Positions 46,491 through 56,247 of a stretch of 64,000 bases of DNA are shown here, one piece after another. A model generated the notes under the pieces. That model searched no databases. It had not been told where the DNA came from and saw only the letters and a list, made by a program, of their open reading frames with translations. The translations under genes and the position numbers were made by a program. Each line of letters opens with the position of its first letter. The first letter of the stretch is position 1. The stretch is from Litchfieldella qijiaojingensis (GTDB lineage Bacteria; Pseudomonadota; Gammaproteobacteria; Pseudomonadales; Halomonadaceae). The stretch spans positions 18,173 to 82,172 of the forward strand of contig NZ_BMXS01000020.1 of assembly GCF_014651875.1 (NCBI RefSeq). The letters run 5' to 3'.

Positions 46491-47690
46491 TTACAGATCC
46501 ACAAAGCCTTTATTGACGAACGAGCCATCCTCGACTGCCATTTCATTTACCACGCCCGGCACGTCGCCGTTCTCGTCGAACTCATGGCTGCCGGAGGCGC
46601 CTTCGTAGTTGACTTCCTGGCCGTCGGCCAGCAACTGCTTGGCCTTCTCCCACTCACCGGGCAGGATGACCTCACCCGGAGCGGTGGCTACGTCACGCAG
46701 CGCCTGGGAAAGCCCCTCACGGCTGTCGCTACCGTTCTTCTCGATGGCCATGGCCAGCAGGAAGGCGGCGTCGTAAGCCTGAGCGGCGAACACCGCGCTG
46801 GGGTCGATGCCGGCCTCGTTGGCCAGGTTCTGGAAGATTTCCGAGCCGGGGATATCGGGTGAGCCGGGGCGGGTGGCAATCATGCCTTCCAGCACATCGG
46901 GGCCGACCGCTTCAACCAACGAGTCCCCGACCATGCCATCGCCACCCACGTACTGGGTGAAGACCCCGCTTTCATAAGCCTGGCGCAGAATGGTCTGTCC
47001 GGATGTGTCGGCGTATGCCAGCACCACCAGAGTCTCGGCACCCGTAGCCGACATCGTCCCCAGTTCACTACGGTAATCCGCGCGGTTGTCCTCGTGAGCG
47101 AGATTCTCCGTCACGGTTCCGCCTTCCGCTTCGTAAGTGGCTACGAAGGCATCGGCCAGGCCGCGACCGTAGTCATTGTTGACATAGGTCACCGCGACTT
47201 CCTCGATGCCCTTGGACATCAGCAACTTGGCCAGCATCTCGCCCTGGAAGGCGTCGGACGGCACGGTGCGGAACACCAGGTCATTGTCATTGAGCTCACT
47301 GACCGCCGGTGCCGTGGAGGCCGGTGAGACCATCACCACGCCGCCAGGGATCGCGGCATTGTTGGCCGACGCGATCGTCGCGCCGGTGCACAACGCCCCG
47401 ACAATGGCCGTGACCCGCTCGGAATTGACCATGCGGTCCGCCGCGTTGGATGCCGCCGAGGCATCGGAACAGGTGGTATCGCCGGTGGGAATCACCAGTT
47501 TCTGGCCATCCAGAATGCCACCCTGCTCGTTGACGTGCGTCACCGCCAGGTTCGCACCATCGAAAATGGGCGGTGTCAGGCTCTCGATACCGCCCGTGAA
47601 GCCTCCCAGGAACCCGATCTTGACGTCGGCCTGAGCGGCGCCCACGAAAGTGGACGCGGCAATTGCCACTGCTAACAAGGCTCTCTTCAT
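46491..47690 (-). CDS. ABC transporter amino-acid-type binding protein (LivJ/LivK family)
   Basis: The 399-residue protein starts at 47690 with signal peptide MKRALLAVAIAASTFVGAAQ (cleaved after AQA). The type I periplasmic fold follows: VKIGFLGGFTGGIES, NEQGGILDGQKL, IVGALCTGATIASA, TVPSDAFQGEMLAKLL and TYVNNDYGRGLADAF. It should feed the LivGFHM-type membrane complex encoded convergently at 42544-46400, an uncommon arrangement because the binding protein usually leads the operon. Ligand not readable. Confidence 0.9.
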   Translation of the reverse strand: MKRALLAVAIAASTFVGAAQADVKIGFLGGFTGGIESLTPPIFDGANLAVTHVNEQGGILDGQKLVIPTGDTTCSDASAASNAADRMVNSERVTAIVGALCTGATIASANNAAIPGGVVMVSPASTAPAVSELNDNDLVFRTVPSDAFQGEMLAKLLMSKGIEEVAVTYVNNDYGRGLADAFVATYEAEGGTVTENLAHEDNRADYRSELGTMSATGAETLVVLAYADTSGQTILRQAYESGVFTQYVGGDGMVGDSLVEAVGPDVLEGMIATRPGSPDIPGSEIFQNLANEAGIDPSAVFAAQAYDAAFLLAMAIEKNGSDSREGLSQALRDVATAPGEVILPGEWEKAKQLLADGQEVNYEGASGSHEFDENGDVPGVVNEMAVEDGSFVNKGFVDL

Positions 47691-47958
47691 GGTTGTTCTC
47701 ACTGTTGCCAGTTAAATTAGTGCACCTTGTTAACTCTGGAAGTGTTTACGCAAAAAAACAAGCTCGTCCTGCCAACGCAATGACATGACGAGATCTCGCC
47801 AATTCGTTGATAACCCGCATATTTACCGCGAGGCTCGTTCATATTCCCTAACCCTTCAACGCTCCCGACTCGGACGTGGGAAGCTCGCCCAGTCGTCTAC
47901 GCTTACTTAGGGCAACACTGCCCCCCACCCGATCTTCAACCAGAGCAAGGACTCCACC
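47691..47958. promoter_or_regulatory. Divergent promoter region
   Basis: This 268-base AT-richer gap separates the start of the binding-protein gene from the start of the dienelactone-hydrolase gene and must hold both promoters. No clear operator or gene fragment is seen. Confidence 0.4.
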
Positions 47959-48708
47959 ATGACGACCCGGCTGACGACTTCCCTGCTGAGCACCTGCTCC
48001 CTGGCCCTGCTATCCTTCGGCGCCCTGGCGGGCGAGACCGTGACCTACGACGTCGATGGCGAAGCCTTCGAAGGCTACTTTGCCCCAGCCAATGGCGAGT
48101 CACACGGCAGTGTGCTGATCATTCACGACTGGGACGGCCTGACCGACTACGAGGTCCAACGTGCCGACATGCTGGCTGAAATGGGCTACGACGCCTTCGC
48201 TCTGGACCTCTACGGCCAAGGCAACCGGCCCGTCGACACCAACGCGCGCAAGGCAGAAACCGCGCGACTCTACGAGGACCGCGAACGCATGAGCACGCTC
48301 ACCTTTGCCGGCCTGGCAAAGGCTCGCGAGAGGGGAGCTCACAATACCGTAGTCATGGGCTATTGCTTCGGTGGTGCCGTGGTACTCGAATTGGCTCGTT
48401 CCGGCAAGATCGATGGCATTCGTGGTTATGCCACCTTCCACGGCGGCCTGGCCACACCGGAAGGCCAATCCTATTCCAGCGACACGGCGCCGATCCTGAT
48501 CGCCCATGGCGGTGCCGACAGCTCGATCACCATGAGTGACGTCGCCGCGCTCTCGGAGGAACTGGAAGCTGCCGGTGTCACCTATGAGATCCAAGTCTAT
48601 TCCGGCGCTCCGCACGCCTTCACCGTGTTCGGAGAAGACCGCTATCAGGAGCGCGCTGACCAGCAGTCGTGGGCAGCCTTCAGCGACTTCCTCGAGACCT
48701 ATCTATGA
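47959..48708 (+). CDS. Exported dienelactone hydrolase-family protein
   Basis: A 249-residue alpha/beta hydrolase with an N-terminal signal peptide (LLSTCSLALLSFGALAG, cut near 24). The triad is readable: Cys136 in GYCFGG, Asp187 in HGGADSS and His219 in GAPHAF. The Cys nucleophile is typical of dienelactone hydrolases. The natural ester substrate of periplasmic members is unknown. Its stop overlaps the start of the next gene (ATGA). Confidence 0.87.
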   Translation: MTTRLTTSLLSTCSLALLSFGALAGETVTYDVDGEAFEGYFAPANGESHGSVLIIHDWDGLTDYEVQRADMLAEMGYDAFALDLYGQGNRPVDTNARKAETARLYEDRERMSTLTFAGLAKARERGAHNTVVMGYCFGGAVVLELARSGKIDGIRGYATFHGGLATPEGQSYSSDTAPILIAHGGADSSITMSDVAALSEELEAAGVTYEIQVYSGAPHAFTVFGEDRYQERADQQSWAAFSDFLETYL

Positions 48709-49760
48709 GCATGGGCATCACCGAACTGCAAGGCAGCCGCGCCGCTATCGGCCATGGGCATGGGCGCCGCCACGCCAAGCAAATCGTCCCCAGTCTCGAG
48801 GTCTACGACCGCCTGTTCCGGGATTTCGCCGATCTCGACTGGCGACAAGCTCGCCAGCAAGCGCGGCGCTTTCTGCCGGCGATCGAGCGTCACTTCCCAG
48901 CGATCCTGGAAGAGCTCGATGGCCTGGCCCAGGGGGCCGGTATCGACTTCGACGATATTCTGACCCTCAACTGTCGCAGCGAAATCTCGCTGACCCGGGC
49001 CAGTGGCGGCTGCTCAGCCTTCTCGTTGAACCGCCACGGCCAGCAGTGGCTAGCCCAGAACTGGGACTGGCGCCCGGATCAGCTACACAACGTGGTGATA
49101 CTGCGGATCAAGCTCAATGATGGGACTGTACTGATCAGCGTTGGTGAGGCTGGTATGGTCGCCAAGATCGGCCTCAACGCCCACGGCATCGGCGTATGTC
49201 TCAACGCCATTCGCTCGCGCACCTGCGGAGAGGGCCTTCCGATCCACATCGCCCTGCGCAAGATGCTCGAAAGTCCCGACTTTGACGCGGCAAAACGCGT
49301 GGCGACCCTTGACCGCGTCGCCTCTCCCGCCCACATTCTGCTCGCCAGTGCCGAGGGGCAGGCAGTAGGACTCGAAGTGCACCCTGGCGTTCCTGGTGAA
49401 CTCTATCCTCAGGATGGCACCGTTACCCACACTAACCACCTCTATGCACAAGCTGCCACCGCCTGCGTGGAAGACTTCCCGCGCCCCGACTCCGCGACAC
49501 GACTGAGCCGACTCGACCAGCTACTGACTGCGCAAATCGCGGAAACTCCACAAGCACTGTTCGAGCTGCTCAGCGATCATGACAACGCCCCGACCTCGAT
49601 CTGCCGCCACACCAACCTCGCCCAGCCCGAAGCCGAACGCATGGAGACGCTGTTCTCGGTGGTCATGAACCTCCGCCGACGCGAACTCCACCTGCGGCTC
49701 GGCAACCCTTGCGAGCCCATCGACGCCCTGACGTTGAGCCTGGCGGACGAAACCACCTGA
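48705..49760 (+). CDS. C45-family acyltransferase/hydrolase (acyl-CoA:6-APA acyltransferase-like)
   Basis: A 351-residue Ntn-hydrolase-fold protein: GHGHGRRHAKQI (17-28), a DDILTLNCRSEIS block (83-95), and GGCSAF with candidate nucleophile Cys103, where self-cleavage would expose Cys as the new N-terminus. AQNWDWRPDQ and VGEAGMVAKIGLNAHGIGV follow as in peptidase family C45. Bacterial members are mostly uncharacterised amidases or acyltransferases. Coupling to a hydrolase gene suggests they process the same ester or amide. Confidence 0.8.
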   Translation: MSMGITELQGSRAAIGHGHGRRHAKQIVPSLEVYDRLFRDFADLDWRQARQQARRFLPAIERHFPAILEELDGLAQGAGIDFDDILTLNCRSEISLTRASGGCSAFSLNRHGQQWLAQNWDWRPDQLHNVVILRIKLNDGTVLISVGEAGMVAKIGLNAHGIGVCLNAIRSRTCGEGLPIHIALRKMLESPDFDAAKRVATLDRVASPAHILLASAEGQAVGLEVHPGVPGELYPQDGTVTHTNHLYAQAATACVEDFPRPDSATRLSRLDQLLTAQIAETPQALFELLSDHDNAPTSICRHTNLAQPEAERMETLFSVVMNLRRRELHLRLGNPCEPIDALTLSLADETT

Positions 49761-49903
49761 CATCGCAGGGCTTCAGCACTCGATGGAGAACCGCCAAGAA
49801 AGAGCCTGTGTTGGTATCTTGGAGGTCAGAAAGGTTTCAAGGCAGACAGTCGGGCAAGGTTTTCGTATACTTTATGCAATATAGACGCCACATTGGATAT
49901 TAA

Positions 49904-50569
49904 ATGTACAAGACACGTGCTCAGTACGTTACCGACGATCTCCGCCGGCGCATCTTGAGCGGCGAGTTCCAAGGCGGCGCCCAGTTGCGCCAGGACGCCC
50001 TGGCCAGCGACTACGACGTCAGCCGCATCCCGGTACGCGAGGCCCTGCTGAACCTGGAGGCGGAAGGCCTGGTCGAGTTCATTCCCCACCGGGGCGCCTT
50101 CGCCACCGAGCTTTCGGTGGCCACCATTCGCGAGTTGTTCGACTTGCGCGTGCTGCTGGAAACCTATCTGCTGGAACGCGCCATCCCCAACATGACCGAG
50201 GCCAACCTCACTGCCGCCGGCCAGGTCCTCGACAAGTACGATGCGGCCTTGGACAGCGGCAGTCAGATCGATAACTGGAGCGAGTACAACTTCGCCTTTC
50301 ACAAGGCGCTATACGCCCCCGCCGAGCTACCCGAAACGATGAGCATGGTGACCCATCTCAACACCAAATCGGACCGTTACATTCGCATGCAGTTGCTCTA
50401 CACCAAAGGGATCGAGAAGGCCGAGCGCGAGCACCATGCCTTGCTGGAGCTGTGCCGCGAGCGCAAGGCCAAGGAAGCTTGCGAGCTCCTGCGTCAGCAC
50501 ATTCTCGAGGCCTGTGAGGGTATCGCGACGCTGTTGGAGACACAGGCTCTAGAAAGTGAGGCCGGCTAA
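49904..50569 (+). CDS. GntR-family regulator (FCD type) of the second hydroxyproline locus
   Basis: The 221-residue protein has a winged helix (LASDYDVSRIPVREALLNLE) and an FCD domain (ELFDLRVLLETYLLERAI, then NFAFHKALYAPA). It is convergent with the TRAP operon that ends at 50613, 43 bases away. By position it probably controls that operon and the divergent epimerase gene, whose shared promoter region holds a palindrome at 56160-56180. Confidence 0.88.
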   Translation: MYKTRAQYVTDDLRRRILSGEFQGGAQLRQDALASDYDVSRIPVREALLNLEAEGLVEFIPHRGAFATELSVATIRELFDLRVLLETYLLERAIPNMTEANLTAAGQVLDKYDAALDSGSQIDNWSEYNFAFHKALYAPAELPETMSMVTHLNTKSDRYIRMQLLYTKGIEKAEREHHALLELCRERKAKEACELLRQHILEACEGIATLLETQALESEAG

Positions 50570-50612
50570 TCCCTTTTCCGGCAATCAGGACTTGTATCCG
50601 ATATATCGACCA

Positions 50613-51932
50613 TTAGAACCCCACGATTTTATCTGGTAGCCATGTGGCTGTGGCTGGGAAAGAAGCCACGATGGCGAGTGTCACCAACTGTGCCACGATG
50701 AAAGGAACGACACCGCGGCACATCTGCCCATAAGTGATGGAAGGCGGAGCTATCGACTTTAGATAGAATATGGAGGATGCCATAGGTGGCGTCAGGTAGC
50801 TTGTCTGTATCGTCACCAGTACCATGACAGCGAACCAGATAGGATCGATGCCGAGGCTTCTCACGACCGGGGTAAAGATAGGGACGCAAATCAAGACTAT
50901 CGATGTCCAGTCCAAGACGAAGCCAAGAACGAAAGTCACCGCAAGGAAAAACAGGATCACACTCAGCTGTCCACCACCAAAGCTTTCGGCAATATCCGCC
51001 ACCAACGTACCGCCACCATTAACGGCAAAGATACCGGTAAACATTGTCCCACCAGCGACGATCAACAGGATCATCGAGGTTATTCTCACCGTCATGGCAA
51101 GCGAGCCGTTCAGGGACCCGACACTCAACCCCTTATCCATCAAGGAAAGAATCAAGGCTCCCGCCACACCAACGGCGGCCGCCTCCGTCGGGGACGCGAT
51201 ACCGCCGAGCAAGGATCCCAATACGGCGATCATCAGCATAACAGGCGGGACCAAGGCCTTGAATGTTATTGCAAGCTTCTCCCTGACTGGGAGTGCGATT
51301 TCTTGCGAAGCGACCGCCGGTCCATCCTGCGGCCTGAGCATGCACCTTCCAAGCACATACATGGCGAACAGGGACAGCATGATCAAGCCGGGAAAGATGA
51401 TGGCGGCGAACAATGCTCCTATGGAAAGCTGTGCCAGAGCAGCATATACGACAACAATGACTGTCGGTGGAATGATCGTTCCCAGAGAACCACCAGCGCA
51501 GATGGTCCCCGAAATCAAAGAATTATTATAACCATATGCTCGCATGGCAGGTATCGCCATCAGCCCGATCATTATCTCTACGGCACCGACCACTCCCGAT
51601 GCTGCGGCAAAAATAGCTGCCATCGCGAGGGTCGTCAGTGAAAGCCCACCTGGAAGCTTTCCCAGCCACATCTGTATGGCATCAAACAGATTTTTCGCAA
51701 TCCCCGACTTCTCCAGTATTGCCCCCATGAGAACGAACAAGGGTATAGAGGAAAGTATATAATTCGATGCAGCGCTATAAATACTTCCATACAACTGTTG
51801 AAACACCATCGGGCCAAAGGCGAACCAACCAGCGACCACAGATACAATGGCCAAGGAAAAAGCGATAGGAATGCCAAGAAATATCATCAAGAACAATCCA
51901 GGAAACATCAGGGCGGCTATTGTTATATCCAT
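50613..51932 (-). CDS. TRAP transporter large permease of the second hydroxyproline locus
   Basis: A 439-residue polytopic protein with DctM hallmarks such as GASGVVGAVEIMIGLMAIPA-like residues (AASGVVGAVEIMIGLMAIPA) and the IPPTVIVVVYAALAQLSIGA hairpin. Its start overlaps the DctQ stop (TAATG). Its DNA, like that of its two partner genes, looks richer in A and T than the enzyme genes upstream in the same operon, hinting at a separate origin of the transporter module. Confidence 0.92.
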   Translation of the reverse strand: MDITIAALMFPGLFLMIFLGIPIAFSLAIVSVVAGWFAFGPMVFQQLYGSIYSAASNYILSSIPLFVLMGAILEKSGIAKNLFDAIQMWLGKLPGGLSLTTLAMAAIFAAASGVVGAVEIMIGLMAIPAMRAYGYNNSLISGTICAGGSLGTIIPPTVIVVVYAALAQLSIGALFAAIIFPGLIMLSLFAMYVLGRCMLRPQDGPAVASQEIALPVREKLAITFKALVPPVMLMIAVLGSLLGGIASPTEAAAVGVAGALILSLMDKGLSVGSLNGSLAMTVRITSMILLIVAGGTMFTGIFAVNGGGTLVADIAESFGGGQLSVILFFLAVTFVLGFVLDWTSIVLICVPIFTPVVRSLGIDPIWFAVMVLVTIQTSYLTPPMASSIFYLKSIAPPSITYGQMCRGVVPFIVAQLVTLAIVASFPATATWLPDKIVGF

Positions 51933-52435
51933 TACCGCTTCTCTCCCGAAGATTTTTCACCATAAATAAAACGAATGCCTTGCACTACGATCTGCAAGGA
52001 AAACAATGTCAGACCGAGCGCTATAGTTGAATAGAACGGCCACATTTTCGGAGCCCAAATGCTGACCGTTTCCACCTCGCCTGATACAAAAGCCCTATAC
52101 GCCCGCCCCCAGCCATACCAGGCCATGAAAGACATGATGGGAGCGACCATCCCCAGATAGACAACGGCATTGATCGTTCGAGAGACACGAGCGGGGAACC
52201 GTTGGCTGAGAAAATCGACACGGACATGCCCATCTATCTTGGCAGTCCAGGCCACACCAAGCATGAATGCCGCCCCAGTTGTCATATATGACAAATCGAA
52301 GGCCCATATGGTGGATGCATTGAAAACATATCTTGCAACCACCTCATAGAGCATGGCCACCACAAGAACCAGAAACAGCACCCTGCTCACTAGAGATAAA
52401 AATATAGAGGACCTGTCGATCAGCTTTATTATCAT
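51932..52435 (-). CDS. TRAP transporter small permease of the second hydroxyproline locus
   Basis: A 167-residue, four-helix DctQ protein (MIIKLIDRSSIFLSLVSRVL start; FDLSYMTTGAAFMLGVAWTA core). A GGGG box lies 4 bases before the ATG at 52435. A longer frame upstream to 52492 would overlap the binding-protein gene and lacks conservation. Confidence 0.87.
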   Translation of the reverse strand: MIIKLIDRSSIFLSLVSRVLFLVLVVAMLYEVVARYVFNASTIWAFDLSYMTTGAAFMLGVAWTAKIDGHVRVDFLSQRFPARVSRTINAVVYLGMVAPIMSFMAWYGWGRAYRAFVSGEVETVSIWAPKMWPFYSTIALGLTLFSLQIVVQGIRFIYGEKSSGEKR

Positions 52436-52488
52436 ATTTCCCCCATGGCCGGACAGGAGGCCTGACAAGGCCTCCTCCTCACGGAATG

Positions 52489-53541
52489 TCATTCTTTTAT
52501 CAAGTAGTCACTTTCCGATATCCAGAGATCACGATAGGCCAAATAATCCTCGAGAATTTCCGCCATCATGGGTCTACCATTATCTGCCTCTTCCTGTGCC
52601 TTCTTCGTGATCCAGTCGCGACCGCTGTTACCGAGATCATCGACGAATTCACTTTCCAGCGTAATGACTTCATTTCTTCCCGACCGATATTCCACCATCG
52701 CTTCCCTATCATGACGATAGAAATAGCTAAGGCCTTCATAAGTCGTTAACTTTGCCGCTGCTTCCAGCAATGGTTTCAACTCATCTGGGAGTTGATCCCA
52801 TGTTTCTTGCTTCACCACCACTTCCCATAGGAATGTCGGCTGGTGGACACCGGGAACCACGATGTACTTGGCAGCCTCATGAAAGCCTTCCGGCAAGTTG
52901 CCGGAGGGTGTTGCCCACTCAACGGCATCGACGCCCTTTCTCTGCAGTAACGTATAGGTATCACCGGGAGGAACAACGGTCGGCACTGCATTGTAATAGT
53001 CTTTCATGACTTCGGCCCAGGGACCGGAAGTTCTATATTTCAAACCTTCAAGGTCTTCTGCCCCTCTGATGGGCACATTCGAGTGCGCAAATATTTCGGA
53101 AGACCCAATACCTACGATGAGAGAATGCAGCCCTTCACTTTCGCGAAACTCTCTCAGCCTTTCCTGGCCACCCCCTTCATATATCCAATTGATATAGGCC
53201 TCCGGCCCCATCCCACCTGGGAACCCAGAAAATATGGCATTCACAGGATTCTGGTTCACTAGATAACTGGGCGTTGAATGACCAGCCTCTACGGTCCCTT
53301 CCTTGACCGCATCATAGACTTGCAAGGCAGGCACGATGACACCCGCTCCAAAAGGCCTGATGTCGACTCGACTCCCGGTGAGGGTGGCGACATTATCGGA
53401 AAATCTCTCCAAGAAGTTCTCGTAGTAGGGAGAGCCCGCAGGCACCGATGTTGGTACGCGCCACGTCACATCTGCCGCAACGGCATGTGCACTCATAACG
53501 GCTGCCGTCGCCAAGGCAGTCACCATTTTCATTGTTCTCAT
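52489..53541 (-). CDS. TRAP transporter binding protein of the second hydroxyproline locus
   Basis: The 350-residue protein starts at 53541 after an AGAGGTG box, with signal peptide MRTMKMVTALATAAVMSAHA cut near VAA. It belongs to the DctP type that has VTWRVPTSVPAGSPYYENFL at the mature N-terminus and GLKYRTSGPWAEVM around the ligand-binding Arg, with VDAVEWATPSGN near residue 200. This branch often binds larger 2-oxo acids or amino-acid-like carboxylates, which fits a hydroxyproline-type substrate. Confidence 0.9.
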   Translation of the reverse strand: MRTMKMVTALATAAVMSAHAVAADVTWRVPTSVPAGSPYYENFLERFSDNVATLTGSRVDIRPFGAGVIVPALQVYDAVKEGTVEAGHSTPSYLVNQNPVNAIFSGFPGGMGPEAYINWIYEGGGQERLREFRESEGLHSLIVGIGSSEIFAHSNVPIRGAEDLEGLKYRTSGPWAEVMKDYYNAVPTVVPPGDTYTLLQRKGVDAVEWATPSGNLPEGFHEAAKYIVVPGVHQPTFLWEVVVKQETWDQLPDELKPLLEAAAKLTTYEGLSYFYRHDREAMVEYRSGRNEVITLESEFVDDLGNSGRDWITKKAQEEADNGRPMMAEILEDYLAYRDLWISESDYLIKE

Positions 53542-53626
53542 GCTGTTCACCTCTTTGTTTTTCTGTGTTCCACCAAGTGATGCCTGACCGCCCAAAAGCA
53601 GACAGACATATTGAGGACCGAGATAT

Positions 53627-55120
53627 TCAATTCACATACCACACCGTCTTGGTCTGCACGTACTGCTCGAAGGCCTCCAGGCCGTTGTCGCGCCCGCCGA
53701 AGCCGGAGAGCTTATAGCCCCCAAATGGGGTGGTGATATCGCCTTCCGAGAAGCCGTTAACCGACACGGTGCCGGCACGAATGCCGAATGCCATGCGGTT
53801 GGCACGCTTGATGTCGGCGGTGTAGAGCGAGGCCGCCAACCCATAGGCGGTGTCGTTGGCGAGGCTCAGGGCTTCCTCTTCGGTGTCGAAGGGCGTCACC
53901 GCCAGGAGCGGGCCGAACACCTCTTCCTGGAACAGGCGCATGCCGGGGGTCACCTCGTCATAGATGGTGGGTTCGACGAACCAGCCGCTGCCCTGTGCGA
54001 GCGTCTGACCGCCATGCACCAACTGGGCACCTTCTTCCTTGGCGGATTCGAGGAAGCCACGCACCTTGTCGAAGTGCACCTGCTCGATCATGGGGCCGAT
54101 ACGCGTGGCGGGATCGGTGGGGTCACCAACCTTCCAGGCCGCGAGTCCGGCGACCAGTTTTTCGATCAGGGCGTCCTTGATGCTTCGCTCGACGATCAAC
54201 CGGGAGCCGCAGCTACAGTTCTCGCCCATGTTCCAAAAGGCGGCGCTGAGCACGTCATCGACGATCGCCTCCAGATCCGGCACGTCGGCGAACACCACCT
54301 GAGGGCTCTTGCCGCCGCATTCGAGGACGATCTCCTTGAGATTGCTGCGTGCGGAATATTCGAGGAACTTGCGTCCGACCTCCGTGGAGCCGGTGAAGGA
54401 GACCACATCCACATCGGGATGCAGGCCCAGCGGCTGGCCGGTATCTTCACCGTGGCCTGTCACCAGCAACAGCGCCGATTCCGGCACCCCGGCCTCGTGG
54501 GCTAACTGCACCATGCGGTAGGCGCTCATCGAGGTCTGCTCCGCCGGCTTGACGATCACCGAGTTGCCGCTGGCCAGGGCGGGGCCGACCTTCCAAGCGA
54601 ACATTTGGGCCGGGAAGTTCCAGGGCAGCACGGCGCCTACCACGCCGACGGGTTCCTTGACGATCAGGCCCAGGGCATCGCCACCGGTAGGGGCGACCTT
54701 GCCGTAGAGCTTGTCGACGGCTTCGGCATACCAGGCCAGGGTATTGACGGTTTCGGGAATATCGGTCTCACGGCATTCAGTGATCGGCTTGCCGCCATCG
54801 ATGCAGTCCAACGCCGCCAGTTCCTCGGCGTGCTGCTCGAGCAAAGCCACCCAACGCAGCATTACCCGCTTGCGTTCCGCGGGCGCCAGCCGTGACCACT
54901 CGCCCTCAACGAAACCGGCGCGGGCCGCCCGCACAGCCGAAGCGACGACCTCGGCACTGCCCTGAGCCACTTGGCCGATTTCCGAGCCATCATGCGGCGC
55001 CAGGGTGGCGAAGCTCGGCTGCGCTTCCGGCTGCAGGCCGGGCACCAGATGACCGGCCCATAGTCTGCCTTCACGGGCACGCGTGAAGACTTGTTCCACC
55101 GTCAGGGGTTGAATACTCAT
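53627..55120 (-). CDS. Aldehyde dehydrogenase, second copy (likely 2-oxoglutarate semialdehyde)
   Basis: A 497-residue ALDH with LPWNFPAQ, SFTGSTEVG, general base Glu267 (LECGG) and nucleophile Cys302 (GENCSCG), where a second Cys follows the usual Ser. Its start codon lies 2 bases after the DapA-family stop, with the ribosome site GGGAG inside the upstream gene. It is a paralogue of 6260-7765 and sits in the same pathway order, so 2-oxoglutarate semialdehyde is again the likely substrate. Duplicate ALDHs allow independent induction by different hydroxyproline isomers. Confidence 0.85.
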   Translation of the reverse strand: MSIQPLTVEQVFTRAREGRLWAGHLVPGLQPEAQPSFATLAPHDGSEIGQVAQGSAEVVASAVRAARAGFVEGEWSRLAPAERKRVMLRWVALLEQHAEELAALDCIDGGKPITECRETDIPETVNTLAWYAEAVDKLYGKVAPTGGDALGLIVKEPVGVVGAVLPWNFPAQMFAWKVGPALASGNSVIVKPAEQTSMSAYRMVQLAHEAGVPESALLLVTGHGEDTGQPLGLHPDVDVVSFTGSTEVGRKFLEYSARSNLKEIVLECGGKSPQVVFADVPDLEAIVDDVLSAAFWNMGENCSCGSRLIVERSIKDALIEKLVAGLAAWKVGDPTDPATRIGPMIEQVHFDKVRGFLESAKEEGAQLVHGGQTLAQGSGWFVEPTIYDEVTPGMRLFQEEVFGPLLAVTPFDTEEEALSLANDTAYGLAASLYTADIKRANRMAFGIRAGTVSVNGFSEGDITTPFGGYKLSGFGGRDNGLEAFEQYVQTKTVWYVN

Positions 55121-55122
55121 CG

Positions 55123-56013
55123 TCACTCTCCCTTTTGCTTGATCTCGAAAGCGTCCAAGGCATCGAGGAATGCCTGGGCATTGTCTGCGGATAGTGGGCG
55201 CAGCGGCGGACGCACCTCACCGGCGTTGACGCCGTGGCGGCGGCAACCCAGCTTGGCCTTCTGGTTGTAATCGGCCGCTTCCATGTTCTGGATCGCCGGC
55301 AGCATGTCGCGCATCAGGTCGCGTACCTGATGCCAGTCTTCACGCTTGGCGGCCTCGAGCATGGTGACCTGCTCGGCCGGGAAGACGTTGGCGCCGCCGC
55401 TGATCCAGGAGCGGGCGCCCCAGAACAGATAGTCGGCGGCCTGATCGTCGGAGCCGCAGACGACCTGGAACTCCGGCCCGGCCATTTGCATCAGCGCCAG
55501 GGCGCGAGTGAAGTCGCCACTGCTCTCCTTGATGCCGATGATCCCTGGTATCCGCGCCAGGCTTGCGACGGTATCCAGTTCGAGGTTCACCCCGGTACGG
55601 GCGGGGAAGTTGTAGAGGATGATCGGCAGGTCCGTGGCCGCCGCCACGTCCCGGTAGTGCGCGATGACTTCTTCCTGGTTGGGCAGGCTATACGCCGGTG
55701 GCGCCAACATCAGTGCCTGATAGCCCAGCGCCTTGGCTTGCCCGGCACGCTCGATCGCCGCGGCAGTGGAGAGTGAGTTGATCCCGGCAATCGCCAGTGC
55801 CTGATCGCCCAGCGACTCGCGCACGGTACGCAGGACTGCCTCGCGCTCCTGCTCATCGAGGGCGTAGTACTCGCCGGTGGTGCCGCAAGCGACGATGCCG
55901 CGTACGCCGGCTTTCATGAATCGGGCGACCAATGCCCGTAGTCCTTCCAGATCCACTCGCTCTTGGGCGTCGAAGGGGGTGACGATAGGTACCAATACAC
56001 CATCGAGTTGCAT
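55123..56013 (-). CDS. DapA-family lyase, second copy (probable 1-pyrroline-4-hydroxy-2-carboxylate deaminase)
   Basis: A 296-residue protein with CGTTGEYYAL (43-52), Tyr134 in YNFPART and Schiff-base Lys162 in IKESSG. All numbers match the first copy at 9144-10034, although the rest of the sequence differs clearly (for example PPAYSLPNQ against APYYCQPTQ). The ATG at 56013 begins MQLDGVLVPIVTPF; one at 56028 is possible. It is the first enzyme gene of the leftward operon and faces the epimerase gene. Confidence 0.78.
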   Translation of the reverse strand: MQLDGVLVPIVTPFDAQERVDLEGLRALVARFMKAGVRGIVACGTTGEYYALDEQEREAVLRTVRESLGDQALAIAGINSLSTAAAIERAGQAKALGYQALMLAPPAYSLPNQEEVIAHYRDVAAATDLPIILYNFPARTGVNLELDTVASLARIPGIIGIKESSGDFTRALALMQMAGPEFQVVCGSDDQAADYLFWGARSWISGGANVFPAEQVTMLEAAKREDWHQVRDLMRDMLPAIQNMEAADYNQKAKLGCRRHGVNAGEVRPPLRPLSADNAQAFLDALDAFEIKQKGE

Positions 56014-56159
56014 AGCGTTCGCTTCCATTGTTTTGGTGAGTGAGTCGCTCAGGAATTGGCCGTCGAGATCACGGCGATATCCGTTGCCGACCGCTCGCTG
56101 GTGGATGTCAGAGGGGTTGCTGAGACCATCATCAGGGGCTCTCCATCTCGCGTTCCGTT

Positions 56160-56180
56160 GATTGTATAAAATATATAATC
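56160..56180. promoter_or_regulatory. Palindrome in the divergent promoter between deaminase and epimerase genes
   Basis: GATTGTATA and TATATAATC flank AAA, matching at 8 of 9 arm positions. Sites of this shape (TTGTATA-type) are typical for FCD-GntR regulators, and such a gene lies at 49904-50569. Confidence 0.5.
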
Positions 56181-56247
56181 TATGTTGGCAAGTATTGAAA
56201 ACCGGCTTCCCGGTAGAATCACCACAAATCAAGAGGACGGCAGGCAT

